33,762 nt of DNA, taken from NCBI GenBank assembly GCA_016871155.1, contig VFZO01000037.1, forward strand, positions 1 to 33,762, written 5' to 3'. Under the pieces are notes generated by a model, which saw nothing but the letters and a program-made list of their open reading frames with translations, had not been told where the DNA came from and did not search any database. Of this stretch, positions 15,661 through 23,527 are shown piece after piece. Origin of the DNA: Acidobacteriota bacterium (lineage in GTDB: Bacteria; Acidobacteriota; Terriglobia; Bryobacterales; Bryobacteraceae). Both the position numbers and the translations under genes were made by a program. Numbering within the stretch: position 1 is the first letter of the stretch; every line of letters begins with the position of its first letter.

Positions 15661-16901
15661 GCTTCTTCTCCTCGGATCAAGTCTACAAGGGACTCCCGCC
15701 GCCGCACGATTCGCCACCCGGCGCCATCCACCAGCACCTCCGCCGGCCTTGGCCGCGAGTTGTAGTTCGAGGCGAGCACGAATCCGTAGGCGCCGGCCGT
15801 GGCTAGCGCGACGAAGTCTCCCGGCATGACGTTCGCCATCTCCCGGTCGCGCGCGAAGAAGTCGCCGGTCTCGCACACCGGACCCACGACGTCGGCGATC
15901 ACCGTGCCCGCGCCGCTCTGCCGCAGAGGCAAGATCTCATGATGCGCCTGGTAAAGCGCCGGCCGGATGAGGTCGTTCATAGCCGCATCCACGACGACGA
16001 ATTCCTTCGTTGCGGTCGACTTGCGGTACAGAACGCGCGTGACCAGCGCGCCGGCCGGACCCACGATCGAGCGGCCGGGCTCTGTCATGAGCGTTAACCC
16101 GCTGGTTCGTGCGCAGAGAGACCCGATATGCGCCGTGACGTCCGGTTCCCGCTGTTCTGGTTTGTAAGGAACGCCCAGGCCTCCGCCCAGGTCGAGCGTG
16201 GTGATTCCCATGCCTCGCGCGCGCAACCGCGCGATCAGCGCCAGCACCGCCTCAAAAGCCTCCACCAAAGGCGCCGTATCCAGCAGTTGCGAGCCGATGT
16301 GACAACTGACCGCATCCGGAATCAAATTCGGCAGAGCGGCAGCGCGCGCATACACTTCATCCGCTTGCGCGATGTCGATTCCGAACTTGTGGTCGCGTAG
16401 ACCGGTGCTGATGTAGGGATGCGTCTGCGCGTCGACATGGGGATTCACGCGAACGGCGACCCGCGCTTTCACGCCGAGGCGCGACGCGATCGAATCGATC
16501 AACGCCAGTTCGCTCTCCGACTCGCAATTGAAGCTGTGAATGCCCGTTTCGAGAGCGTACTCCACCTCTTCCCGCGTCTTACCAACGCCGGAGAACACAA
16601 CGCGGGACGGGTCGCCGCCGGCTTGCAGCACGCGAAACAGCTCGCCGCCGGAAACGATATCGAAGCCCGCGCCGTCCGCCGCCAGAAGGCGCAGAACGCT
16701 CAGGTTGGAGTTTGCCTTGACGGCGAAGCAGACCATGTGAGGCGTCTGGCCGAATGCGCGGTCGTAGCGCCGGTAACGCTCGCGAATCGCGTTAGCTGAA
16801 TAGACGTAAACCGGCGTCGATGTCGACCGTGCGATGGCCTCCAGATCTGTGTCCTCGACAAAAAGGGTCCGGTCTCGGTACGCAAAAGGGGGAAAGGGCA
16901 T
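15657..16901 (-). CDS. lysA: Diaminopimelate decarboxylase
   Basis: A 414-residue PLP enzyme making L-lysine from meso-diaminopimelate. An alanine-racemase-fold barrel has the PLP lysine in 'CFAVKANSNLSVL', then 'HPYISTGLRDHKFGIDI', 'VSCHIGSQL', 'LDLGGGLGVPY', 'TEPGRSIVGPAGALV' and the substrate-binding 'VGPVCETGDFFARDR'. Length and all motifs are normal, so lysine made through diaminopimelate is expected here. The stop of the phosphatase gene and the start of lysA share one base, and its own stop overlaps the cyclase start. lysA is thus translated from the same message as the regulators and sugar enzymes upstream, an unusual setting since dapF or dapA are not beside it. Confidence 0.95.
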   Translation of the reverse strand: MPFPPFAYRDRTLFVEDTDLEAIARSTSTPVYVYSANAIRERYRRYDRAFGQTPHMVCFAVKANSNLSVLRLLAADGAGFDIVSGGELFRVLQAGGDPSRVVFSGVGKTREEVEYALETGIHSFNCESESELALIDSIASRLGVKARVAVRVNPHVDAQTHPYISTGLRDHKFGIDIAQADEVYARAAALPNLIPDAVSCHIGSQLLDTAPLVEAFEAVLALIARLRARGMGITTLDLGGGLGVPYKPEQREPDVTAHIGSLCARTSGLTLMTEPGRSIVGPAGALVTRVLYRKSTATKEFVVVDAAMNDLIRPALYQAHHEILPLRQSGAGTVIADVVGPVCETGDFFARDREMANVMPGDFVALATAGAYGFVLASNYNSRPRPAEVLVDGAGWRIVRRRESLVDLIRGEEA

Positions 16902-18652
16902 TAAGTCACTCGCATAACCAGAATTGTCTGGTCGTCAAATTGGGCGGCGTCGCCGCGAAACGCTTCCACATCCCGATGAATGGCTGCGGCCACTTCCTGG
17001 GGCGATCCCGGGCCACTGGCGCGAATCGCCTTTGCCAGGCGGTCCCGGCCATACTCGAGACCTTCCGGATTCAGCGCGTCCAATATTCCGTCGGACGTTA
17101 GAACGATCAAATCGCCGGGCAACAACTGCGCCTCCAACTCGTCGTACTCGCGCTTCTCCAGCAGTCCGACCGGCACGCCCTCGGCCTCGAGATCGAGCAG
17201 TTGATCGCCGCGGCAGATAATGGGAGGCAGACCGCCGGCGTTGGCGATGGTCAGCTTTCGCGACGGAGCGTCCCAAAACATCGCCAGCAGCGTGACGTAC
17301 TGGGCTTCGGCGCGGCGTTCGGTCAGGTTGTTGTTCAACGCGCGCAGCAGTTGTCCAGGCGGTCTTGGCCGCCGGCCCAGCGACCGCAGCAAGCCGCCGA
17401 CCAGCGCCGCGTACAGCGCGGCGGCGGCGCCCTTGCCGGACGAATCGCCGAAAACGATGGCCGCTTGATCGTTCTCGTACTCGAAGAAATCGAATAGATC
17501 GCCTGAGATCTCCCGCGCTGGTTGCAGGCGTACGGAGATCTCCAGCCGCGCGATCTCCGGCGCCTCCGAAGGCAGCAGCAGCGATTGCAGCTTTCGGGCC
17601 GCCTGCAAATCCCGCTCCATGCGCCGTTCGCGTTCGGCGATCTCCTCGTAGAGCCGCGCGTTCTCGATGGCGCTGGCGATCTGCGGACCCAGCAGCGCCA
17701 GCGAGCGCATGTGGTCGATCGAGTAGTGATTTAAGCGGCTGCTTTCCAGGTCCATTACGCCGATCACGCGGTCGCGCAGCAGCAGCGGCACCGCAACCTC
17801 GCTGCGAATATTCGGATGGGACTCGATGTAGCGGGGATCGGCCAGCGTGTCCTCCACGCGCATCGGTTTCCGCAGCCGGGCGGCGGAGCCGGTGACCCCC
17901 AGGGAGATAGCGATCTCCTCGAGTCCGTCACCGGGTTCGGACCGCAGCGTGAACCGGTTGCGCAGCACCTGCTTGACCTCGTCGAGCAGGTAGATGGTGA
18001 ACGAGTCGTAGTCCACCAGCCCGCGCACGCTTTCCGCCACCCGGCGCAATAGCTCATCGACATCCAGAATCGAGCTGAACCCTTGCGAGATTTTCGTCAG
18101 CGTCCGCAGAGTGCGGTGCTGCGCGTCCATGCGCCGGTGCATGCGTGCGTTATCGAGCGCGCCGGCGATGCGCGAAGCGATCAGCCGCATCAACGACACG
18201 TCGTCCTGCGAGTAGTCGCCGACGGTGGTCGATTGAAAGTCGATCACGCCCACCAGCTTGTCGCGCGCGATCATGGGAATCGCCATCTCGCAGCGGACGG
18301 CGTCCAGCGCGTTCAGGTAGCCTGGTTCCTGCCGAACGTCGCGCACCAGCACCGGCTCCCGCGTCGCCGCGGCGCGCCCGGTGACGCCGTCGCCCAGCGG
18401 AATGAGCAGACGGTCGATTAGTTCCTGGCGGTGGCCGATGGAGTAGCGGATGCGCAGACCCTGCCGGCGCTCCGAGTACAGCAGAATCGCGAACAACTGC
18501 GCAGGAATCGCGCGCGTGATGCTGCGCGCCACGCTGCCTAGCAGCTTGTCCAGCTCCAAGGTCTCCGAAGTGGCGCTGGTGACTTCGAGCAGATAGTCCA
18601 GGAGTTCGGCGCGATTTCGAAACCGATCGCGCCGCCGGACGGGCGCGGTCAT
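16901..18652 (-). CDS. GAF-GAF-SpoIIE serine phosphatase
   Basis: A 583-residue cytoplasmic signalling protein. Two GAF sensor domains (about residues 20-180 and 195-350; note '[20 protein letters not shown]' and '[20 protein letters not shown]') are followed by a helical linker '[20 protein letters not shown]' and a PP2C-type SpoIIE domain. In the phosphatase the metal-binding Asp residues are visible in '[11 protein letters not shown]', '[19 protein letters not shown]', '[12 protein letters not shown]' and '[12 protein letters not shown]'. Such RsbU-like phosphatases usually act on phosphorylated anti-anti-sigma factors in partner-switch stress responses; no such partner lies in the window, although the SulP STAS domain has that fold. 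The start at 18652 overlaps the deoC stop (ATGA). Confidence 0.92.
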   Translation of the reverse strand: MTAPVRRRDRFRNRAELLDYLLEVTSATSETLELDKLLGSVARSITRAIPAQLFAILLYSERRQGLRIRYSIGHRQELIDRLLIPLGDGVTGRAAATREPVLVRDVRQEPGYLNALDAVRCEMAIPMIARDKLVGVIDFQSTTVGDYSQDDVSLMRLIASRIAGALDNARMHRRMDAQHRTLRTLTKISQGFSSILDVDELLRRVAESVRGLVDYDSFTIYLLDEVKQVLRNRFTLRSEPGDGLEEIAISLGVTGSAARLRKPMRVEDTLADPRYIESHPNIRSEVAVPLLLRDRVIGVMDLESSRLNHYSIDHMRSLALLGPQIASAIENARLYEEIAERERRMERDLQAARKLQSLLLPSEAPEIARLEISVRLQPAREISGDLFDFFEYENDQAAIVFGDSSGKGAAAALYAALVGGLLRSLGRRPRPPGQLLRALNNNLTERRAEAQYVTLLAMFWDAPSRKLTIANAGGLPPIICRGDQLLDLEAEGVPVGLLEKREYDELEAQLLPGDLIVLTSDGILDALNPEGLEYGRDRLAKAIRASGPGSPQEVAAAIHRDVEAFRGDAAQFDDQTILVMRVT

Positions 18653-19458
18653 CGGGCCGCCGCCGCTTCCTGCACGATGCGCACGCTGGCAGAAGCGCCA
18701 ATCCGGCTGGCCCCGGCCGCGATCATCGTCCTGGCATCCGCCAGATTCCGGATTCCTCCCGACGCTTTTACACCGAGGGCCGGGCCAACGGTGGAGCGCA
18801 TCAGAACGATGTCCTTCGCCGTCGCGCCGCCCTTGGAGAAACCGGTCGAAGTTTTGACGAAATCGGCGCCAGCCGCCATCGAAAGCCGGCACGCGGTCAC
18901 TTTCTGTTCGTCCGTGAGAAGCGCGGTCTCCAGGATCACTTTCAACAGAGCGCCGTTTCGATGACAGGTTTCCGCCACGGCGCGAATATCCTTTTCCACC
19001 GCCAGCGTCTCTCCGCCGCGAAGCAGGCCGACGCAGAGCACCATGTCTACCTCGGTAGCACCGGAGCGGATCGCTTCTTCGGTCTCCAGCACCTTACCGG
19101 ACGTCGACATCGCGCCCAGCGGGAACCCTACGACCGTGCATGTCTTCACCGCGGTGCCCCGCAGTTCACGCGAAACCAACGGCACCCAGGAGGAGTTGAC
19201 GCAGACGCTCGCGAAGCCGAAACGCCGGGCTTCCTCGCAAATTTGCAGGATCTCGCCGCGCGTGGCATCGGCGCGCAGCAATGTGTGGTCGATCATGGCC
19301 GCCAGCTTCGCGTCTCCCGGTCCGCTTGCGGCCGCGGATGGCGCGGCGTCGTAACCCGTGGCGGGTTTGGCCTCCGCGGCGGGCTGCGGACGGCCCAACC
19401 GTGCGATGAATTCCTCGCCGATTTGTGCGACGAGCAGATCGAGTTCGGCGTCGGTCAT
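18649..19458 (-). CDS. deoC: Deoxyribose-phosphate aldolase with N-terminal targeting-like helix
   Basis: A 269-residue class I aldolase that cleaves 2-deoxyribose 5-phosphate to glyceraldehyde 3-phosphate and acetaldehyde. The core starts near residue 51 ('[16 protein letters not shown]'). The Schiff-base Lys is K202 in '[16 protein letters not shown]'; K231 in '[11 protein letters not shown]' and D138 in 'EVDMVLCVG' complete the site. The first 50 residues are extra: an amphipathic helix '[19 protein letters not shown]' with hydrophobic residues every 3-4 positions, then an Ala/Pro/Gly-rich linker. That is the pattern of encapsulation peptides of bacterial microcompartment enzymes. Start and stop overlap both neighbours by ATGA. 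Acetaldehyde as product fits a compartment role, but no shell gene is seen nearby. Confidence 0.93.
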   Translation of the reverse strand: MTDAELDLLVAQIGEEFIARLGRPQPAAEAKPATGYDAAPSAAASGPGDAKLAAMIDHTLLRADATRGEILQICEEARRFGFASVCVNSSWVPLVSRELRGTAVKTCTVVGFPLGAMSTSGKVLETEEAIRSGATEVDMVLCVGLLRGGETLAVEKDIRAVAETCHRNGALLKVILETALLTDEQKVTACRLSMAAGADFVKTSTGFSKGGATAKDIVLMRSTVGPALGVKASGGIRNLADARTMIAAGASRIGASASVRIVQEAAAAR

Positions 19459-20066
19459 CGCTTGTATTTGCTCTCCAACGCGCTGATCTTATCAATACGC
19501 CCCTGGTGGCGCCCGCCGCCCCACGGCGTGGCGAACCACGTTCGCAGCACCTCTTCGGCTTGGGACTCGGTCAGCATCCGGCCGCCCAGCGTCAACACAT
19601 TGGCGTGGTTGTGCTCGCGGGAGTTGCGCGCCGAGGCGCGGTCGTAGCACAGCGCCGCGCGGATGCCCGGCAGCTTGTTCGCGGCCATCGCCGAGCCGAT
19701 TCCCGCGCCATCGACGATCACGCCCGCGAACGCCTCCGCGCGAGCCACCTTCCCGGCCACAGCTTCCGCGATATCCGGATAATCGACGGACCGTTCGTCG
19801 AACGTGCCCACGTCGTCGACCGCGTATCCCATGGCCGTCAAGACCGGCTTCAGAGCCTGCTTCATCCGGAGGCCGCCGTGATCGGCGCCGATCGCGACCG
19901 TGCGATGCGGTTCGGCGGCCCGGCGGTAATCCTCCGGCGCGATTTCGACGATCGGCACTCCGCGATCGCGGGCCAAATCGCGTGCCGCCGGCGTAACGAT
20001 CGTGCCGCGCACTATTTCAACATGTCCCGTCAGCGGGATGTCGGCGGCTGTAATGACATTCGGCAC
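19455..20066 (-). CDS. rpiB: RpiB-type sugar-phosphate isomerase with EutQ-like N-terminus
   Basis: A 203-residue protein. From residue 57 it is an RpiB/LacAB isomerase ('[10 protein letters not shown]', '[20 protein letters not shown]', '[20 protein letters not shown]', '[17 protein letters not shown]'), expected to interconvert ribose 5-phosphate and ribulose 5-phosphate or a related pair. Residue 119 is Asp and 121 is Ala where E. coli-type enzymes have the catalytic Cys and a Thr, so specificity may differ. The first ~45 residues ('VITAADI', '[17 protein letters not shown]') resemble the N-terminal part of EutQ and other microcompartment proteins. The start codon is GTG with a weak ribosome-binding site (GAGAAC); it lies only 15 bases past a terminator hairpin. 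It leads the operon rpiB-deoC-phosphatase-lysA-cyclase. Confidence 0.88.
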   Translation of the reverse strand: MPNVITAADIPLTGHVEIVRGTIVTPAARDLARDRGVPIVEIAPEDYRRAAEPHRTVAIGADHGGLRMKQALKPVLTAMGYAVDDVGTFDERSVDYPDIAEAVAGKVARAEAFAGVIVDGAGIGSAMAANKLPGIRAALCYDRASARNSREHNHANVLTLGGRMLTESQAEEVLRTWFATPWGGGRHQGRIDKISALESKYKR

Positions 20067-20080
20067 TAGTTCTCTATTGT

Positions 20081-20114
20081 AAAAGCAAAAGCGGGATGGC
20101 GAACCATCCCGCTT
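20081..20114 (-). terminator. Intrinsic terminator of the small Lys-rich peptide gene
   Basis: An 11-base-pair perfect stem (AAGCGGGATGG/CCATCCCGCTT, loop of four) begins about 30 bases after the stop codon of the small gene. On the minus strand it is followed by TTTTGCTTTT. This is the clearest intrinsic terminator in the window. It ends only about 15 bases before the rpiB start codon. Confidence 0.85.
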
Positions 20115-20144
20115 CTAAAGAACTTTGCAGTTCGAGAGGAAAAG

Positions 20145-20282
20145 TTACTCTTCCTTCTTCTTCTTCTTCTTCTTGCCCTTCTTCTTGCCTTCTTCCTTCT
20201 TCGTGTCGTCGGAAGTCGTGACGGCGGCGAAGGTCAGGGTCGTGAAAGCGCCCAGAACCATCATGGCCAGGAATTTCTTCAT
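20145..20282 (-). CDS. Short exported lysine-rich peptide
   Basis: A 45-codon gene. It has a textbook signal peptide ('MKKFLAMMVLGAFTTLTFAA', cleavage after residue 19 or 20), a short Thr/Asp stretch, and a mature tail of about 25 residues dominated by Lys with a few Gly and Glu, ending KKKKKKKEE. Support comes from an AAGGAG ribosome-binding site at good distance from the ATG, a clear intrinsic terminator after the stop, and the signal peptide. The mature peptide would be strongly basic and could bind lipid head groups, nucleic acid or acidic polysaccharide in the periplasm or outside. I know no named family. Its own promoter must lie in the 122-base gap before hppA's end. Confidence 0.75.
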   Translation of the reverse strand: MKKFLAMMVLGAFTTLTFAAVTTSDDTKKEEGKKKGKKKKKKKEE

Positions 20283-20307
20283 GTGGAGGTCTCCTTAAGG
20301 ATTGACG

Positions 20308-20324
20308 GTTGTCAGGGAGACAAC
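20308..20324. promoter_or_regulatory. Inverted repeat upstream of the small peptide gene
   Basis: GTTGTC AGGGA GACAAC is a 6-base inverted repeat about 26 bases before the ATG, just upstream of the ribosome-binding site. It could be an operator or a 5'-UTR hairpin. No protein is assigned. Confidence 0.3.
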
Positions 20325-20404
20325 TCGTCATTAACAGTTTGCCCCAAGTTCCGGCGGTCTACGATCCCCAATTCACGGGAATACAGCCTACCAGTTCGGG
20401 CTAA

Positions 20405-22888
20405 TCAACGCTCGATTCGCATTCCGTAGAAACTGCGGTAAACAAAGTACAGCGCCACGGCGAAACAACCGATCGAAAGGAACGTTGTCATGCTGCCGCC
20501 CTGCGCGGCCAGTGAAACCGCCAGCTCGACGGCCAGCAGTCCAAAGAGTGTGGTGAACTTAATGATCGGATTCAGAGCCACCGAGCTAGTATCCTTGAAC
20601 GGATCGCCCACGGTGTCGCCGACGACGGTGGCGGAGTGGAGATCGGTGCCCTTGGCCTTCAACTCCACTTCCACAATCTTTTTCGCGTTGTCCCATGCGC
20701 CGCCGGCGTTTGCCATGAAGATCGCCTGGTACAAACCGAACAGCGCAATGGAAATCAGGTAACCGATGAAGAAATACGGCTCATAGAAGGCGAAGGCCAA
20801 CGTGGCGAAGAACACGGTCAGGAAGATGTTGAACATGCCCTTCTGCGCGTACTCCGTGCAGATTTGCACCACCTTCTTCGAATCCTCGACCGACGCCTTC
20901 GTTACGCCTTCCAGCTTGATGTTGGCCTTGATGAACTCCACGGCCCGGTACGCGCCCGTGGTCACCGCTTGAATCGACGCGCCGGTGAACCAGTAAATCA
21001 CCGCGCCGCCCGCGATCAATCCCAATAGGAACGGCGGGTGCAGAATCGACAGATATTGCAGCGACTCCGGTTTCAGTCCGTCCGTCAGGCTGACGATGAT
21101 CGAGAAAATCATCGTCGCCGCGCCGACCACCGCCGTGCCGATCAGCACCGGCTTCGCGGTCGCTTTGAAGGTGTTGCCCGCGCCGTCGTTTTCTTCCAGG
21201 TAGTGCTTCGCCTTTTCGAAGTTCGGCGAGAATCCGAACTTGGATTGCACGTCCTTCTCGATATTCGGCAAGGTTTCGATCATCGACAACTCAAATACGG
21301 ATTGCGCGTTGTCGGTCACCGGGCCATAGCTGTCGACGGCGATCGTCACCGGGCCCATGCCCAGGAAGCCGAACGCAACAAGGCCGAATGCGAACACAGC
21401 CGGCGCAATCATCAAGGCGCCCACACCCATTAGGGACACGTAATACGCGGCGCCCATCAGCAGCAGCATCGCCATTCCCAGCCAGAAGCCGCTGAAGTTG
21501 CCGGCCACGAGGCCGGAGAGAATATTGAGCGACGCGCCGCCTTCGCGGGACGAAGTGACCACCTCCTTCACGTGGGACGATTCGGTGGAGGTGAAAACCT
21601 TGACCAGTTCTGGAATAATCGCGCCCGCCAAGGTGCCGCAGGTAATGATCGTCGAGAGCTTCCACCAAAGCGTCGGGTCGCCGCCGATGTTCGGAATCAG
21701 CATGTAGGAAACGATGTAGGTTAATACCACCGAGACGATCGACGTCAGCCAGACCAGCACAGTGAGCGGCGCTTCGAAGTTCATTTTGTCGGACGTTTCG
21801 TACTTGGCCTTGGCCATGGCTTCGTTGATGAAGTAACTGGCCGCGCTGGCCACGACCATCATGACGCGCATCGTAAAGATCCACACGAGCAACTGCACCT
21901 GGACAAGCGGTTCCTTCACCGCCAGCAGGATGAAGCTGATCAGCGCTACGCCCGTAACGCCGTAGGTTTCGAAGCCGTCGGCCGAGGGTCCCACCGAATC
22001 GCCCGCGTTGTCGCCCGTGCAATCGGCGATCACGCCTGGGTTTCGTGCGTCGTCTTCCTTGATTTTGAAGACGATCTTCATCAAATCGGCGCCGATATCG
22101 GCAATCTTCGTAAAGATTCCGCCCGCTACCCGGAGCGCCGCCGCGCCGAGAGATTCACCAATCGCAAAGCCGATGAAGCAGGGGCCGGCATAGTCGCCGG
22201 GAACGAACAATAGGATGAAGAGCATCAACAGAAGCTCTACCGAAATCAGCAACATGCCGATGCTCATGCCGGCCTGTAACGGGATTGCATAACAGGGAAA
22301 CGGCTTGCCCTTGAGCGCCGCGAACGCCGCGCGTGAATTGGCGAAGGTGTTCACCCGGATGCCGAACCACGCCACCGCGTAGCTGCCGCCGATTCCGATC
22401 AGGCTGAACAGCAGGATAATCACGACCTTCACGGCCTCGAAATGCTGGAGAACGCCGAAGTAGACCACCATGATCGCGCCGATGAAGAGTTCAAGAATCA
22501 TCAGGAACCGGCCCTGCGTTTGCAAATAGGTTTTACAGGTTTCGTAGATCAGTTCCGAGATCTCGCGCATGGACTCATGCACCGGCAGGTTGCGCAGGTG
22601 GTTGTACATCATCAATCCGAACAGCAGGCCCAGCGCTCCTACAACCAGGCCGCCCATCAATAGAGTTCTGCCGCTAATGCCATCAAGAAATGTCGCCTGG
22701 TTAAAGTCCGGCAGGATCAGGTTGGCCTCGCCCCCTCCATGGTGAACCGTGCCCTGTGCCATCAACAGAGACGTGGCAAGCAGCAGCATGGTGATCATCG
22801 TAAACGAACGGGCCAACAACGAGCCGGTGGTAGCGGCCCGGCCAGCGCGCGGTGGCGCGAAAATCCGCGACATGGAATGCAAGTGCAT
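20405..22888 (-). CDS. hppA: Membrane-bound ion-pumping pyrophosphatase
   Basis: An 827-residue integral membrane pump that hydrolyses pyrophosphate to drive H+ (or Na+) across the membrane, with about 16 membrane segments. The substrate-binding Asp/Lys loops are present: 'DIGADLMKIVFKIKEDDARN', 'GVIADCTGDNAGDSVGPSAD', 'GPVTDNAQ' and 'ATVVGDTVGDPFKDTSSVAL'. In 'GAGNTFKATAKPVLIG' a Lys occupies the position that is Ala in K+-dependent enzymes, so K+-independence is likely. 'DNAGDSVGP' replaces the common 'DNVGDCAGM', marking a divergent branch. About 45 extra residues precede the first membrane helix and include a hydrophobic leader ending 'SLLMAQ'. The start at 22888 has GGAGG 10 bases upstream. 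Confidence 0.95.
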   Translation of the reverse strand: MHLHSMSRIFAPPRAGRAATTGSLLARSFTMITMLLLATSLLMAQGTVHHGGGEANLILPDFNQATFLDGISGRTLLMGGLVVGALGLLFGLMMYNHLRNLPVHESMREISELIYETCKTYLQTQGRFLMILELFIGAIMVVYFGVLQHFEAVKVVIILLFSLIGIGGSYAVAWFGIRVNTFANSRAAFAALKGKPFPCYAIPLQAGMSIGMLLISVELLLMLFILLFVPGDYAGPCFIGFAIGESLGAAALRVAGGIFTKIADIGADLMKIVFKIKEDDARNPGVIADCTGDNAGDSVGPSADGFETYGVTGVALISFILLAVKEPLVQVQLLVWIFTMRVMMVVASAASYFINEAMAKAKYETSDKMNFEAPLTVLVWLTSIVSVVLTYIVSYMLIPNIGGDPTLWWKLSTIITCGTLAGAIIPELVKVFTSTESSHVKEVVTSSREGGASLNILSGLVAGNFSGFWLGMAMLLLMGAAYYVSLMGVGALMIAPAVFAFGLVAFGFLGMGPVTIAVDSYGPVTDNAQSVFELSMIETLPNIEKDVQSKFGFSPNFEKAKHYLEENDGAGNTFKATAKPVLIGTAVVGAATMIFSIIVSLTDGLKPESLQYLSILHPPFLLGLIAGGAVIYWFTGASIQAVTTGAYRAVEFIKANIKLEGVTKASVEDSKKVVQICTEYAQKGMFNIFLTVFFATLAFAFYEPYFFIGYLISIALFGLYQAIFMANAGGAWDNAKKIVEVELKAKGTDLHSATVVGDTVGDPFKDTSSVALNPIIKFTTLFGLLAVELAVSLAAQGGSMTTFLSIGCFAVALYFVYRSFYGMRIER

Positions 22889-22913
22889 TCGGGAAGTTCC
22901 TCCAAATGATAGA

Positions 22914-22936
22914 AAAAGCCCAGGTTAGGGGCTTTT
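22914..22936 (-). terminator. Terminator-like hairpin in the hppA leader
   Basis: AAAAGCCC/GGGCTTTT forms an 8-base-pair stem with a 7-base loop. On the minus strand the stem's last T residues run into TTTTTC. It lies 25-48 bases before the hppA start and 140 bases after the DinB-fold gene. It either ends that upstream transcript or works as an attenuator for hppA. A TACACT box (22950-22955) sits just upstream of it. Confidence 0.5.
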
Positions 22937-23026
22937 GGACAACAGAGAGAGTGTAACAGATTTAACAACACGCTGGATTGGCGGCCGCCAAAGCTGGGCG
23001 GCATCCCGTTGCAAACCACGCCGTGC

Positions 23027-23077
23027 GCGAACCGGTGAAACCGCATCGGTCTGGAGGAAGGGAACGCTCCGGTTCGC
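23027..23077 (-). terminator. Compound inverted repeat after the DinB-fold gene
   Basis: GCGAACCGG and CCGGTTCGC pair perfectly over 9 bases with a 33-base loop that contains a smaller GGAG/CTCC repeat. One arm touches the stop codon of the DinB-fold gene. A transcription end or RNA-stabilising structure is likely; there is no U-run. Confidence 0.4.
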
Positions 23078-23527
23078 CTATAACTGAGCGAACGGGACCG
23101 CTGCCTGCCCGGTGAGCATGCGCCGCGCGTAGTCGATCTGTCCCAGGTGGTAGCTGAAATGTCCGTAGAGGTGCATCAGGAACTGTCCGTTCGTGAATCC
23201 TCTGCCGTTAAGCGCGTGCGGATGCATCAGCGCCGGATCGGCGCCGGCGACGATTGGCGGAATCAACTGCCGCAGTTCTCGCAGCCTGGGCAGCAGGTCT
23301 ACGCCGCTGTCGCTGAATTCGCGGTCGCGCTGCCGCGCGAACGCAACGCCGCCAATCTGGCGGCCCACGAACTCGCGCAAGTTGCCGTCCAAATGCAGCG
23401 CCAGGTTTCCGGCGGAATTGGTGATTCCGCTCGCCACCTGCCACAGCGCCGGAGAGTCTCCAAACGCTTCAATTTCCTGAATCAATCGTGTCAGGTCACG
23501 TGCGAAAAGTTCCGAAAGTTCATTCAT
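23078..23527 (-). CDS. DinB-fold putative metal-dependent protein
   Basis: A 149-residue four-helix protein of the DinB/YfiT group. The likely metal-binding His residues are in 'AGNLALHLDGNLREFVG' and in 'LMHLYGHFSYHLGQIDY', the usual first and third helices. Family members include bacillithiol or mycothiol transferases and many of unknown use; nothing here fixes the thiol or substrate. The start at 23527 overlaps the end of the CDF gene (ATGAATGA) and removes nine residues of a longer frame; the site upstream is weak, so translation probably depends on coupling. Confidence 0.8.
   Translation of the reverse strand: MNELSELFARDLTRLIQEIEAFGDSPALWQVASGITNSAGNLALHLDGNLREFVGRQIGGVAFARQRDREFSDSGVDLLPRLRELRQLIPPIVAGADPALMHPHALNGRGFTNGQFLMHLYGHFSYHLGQIDYARRMLTGQAAVPFAQL

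Noticed and set aside
20074..20331. An 85-codon minus-strand frame over the small peptide
   Set aside because: The neighbouring frame has the signal peptide, ribosome-binding site and a stop just before the terminator; this one runs through the terminator.
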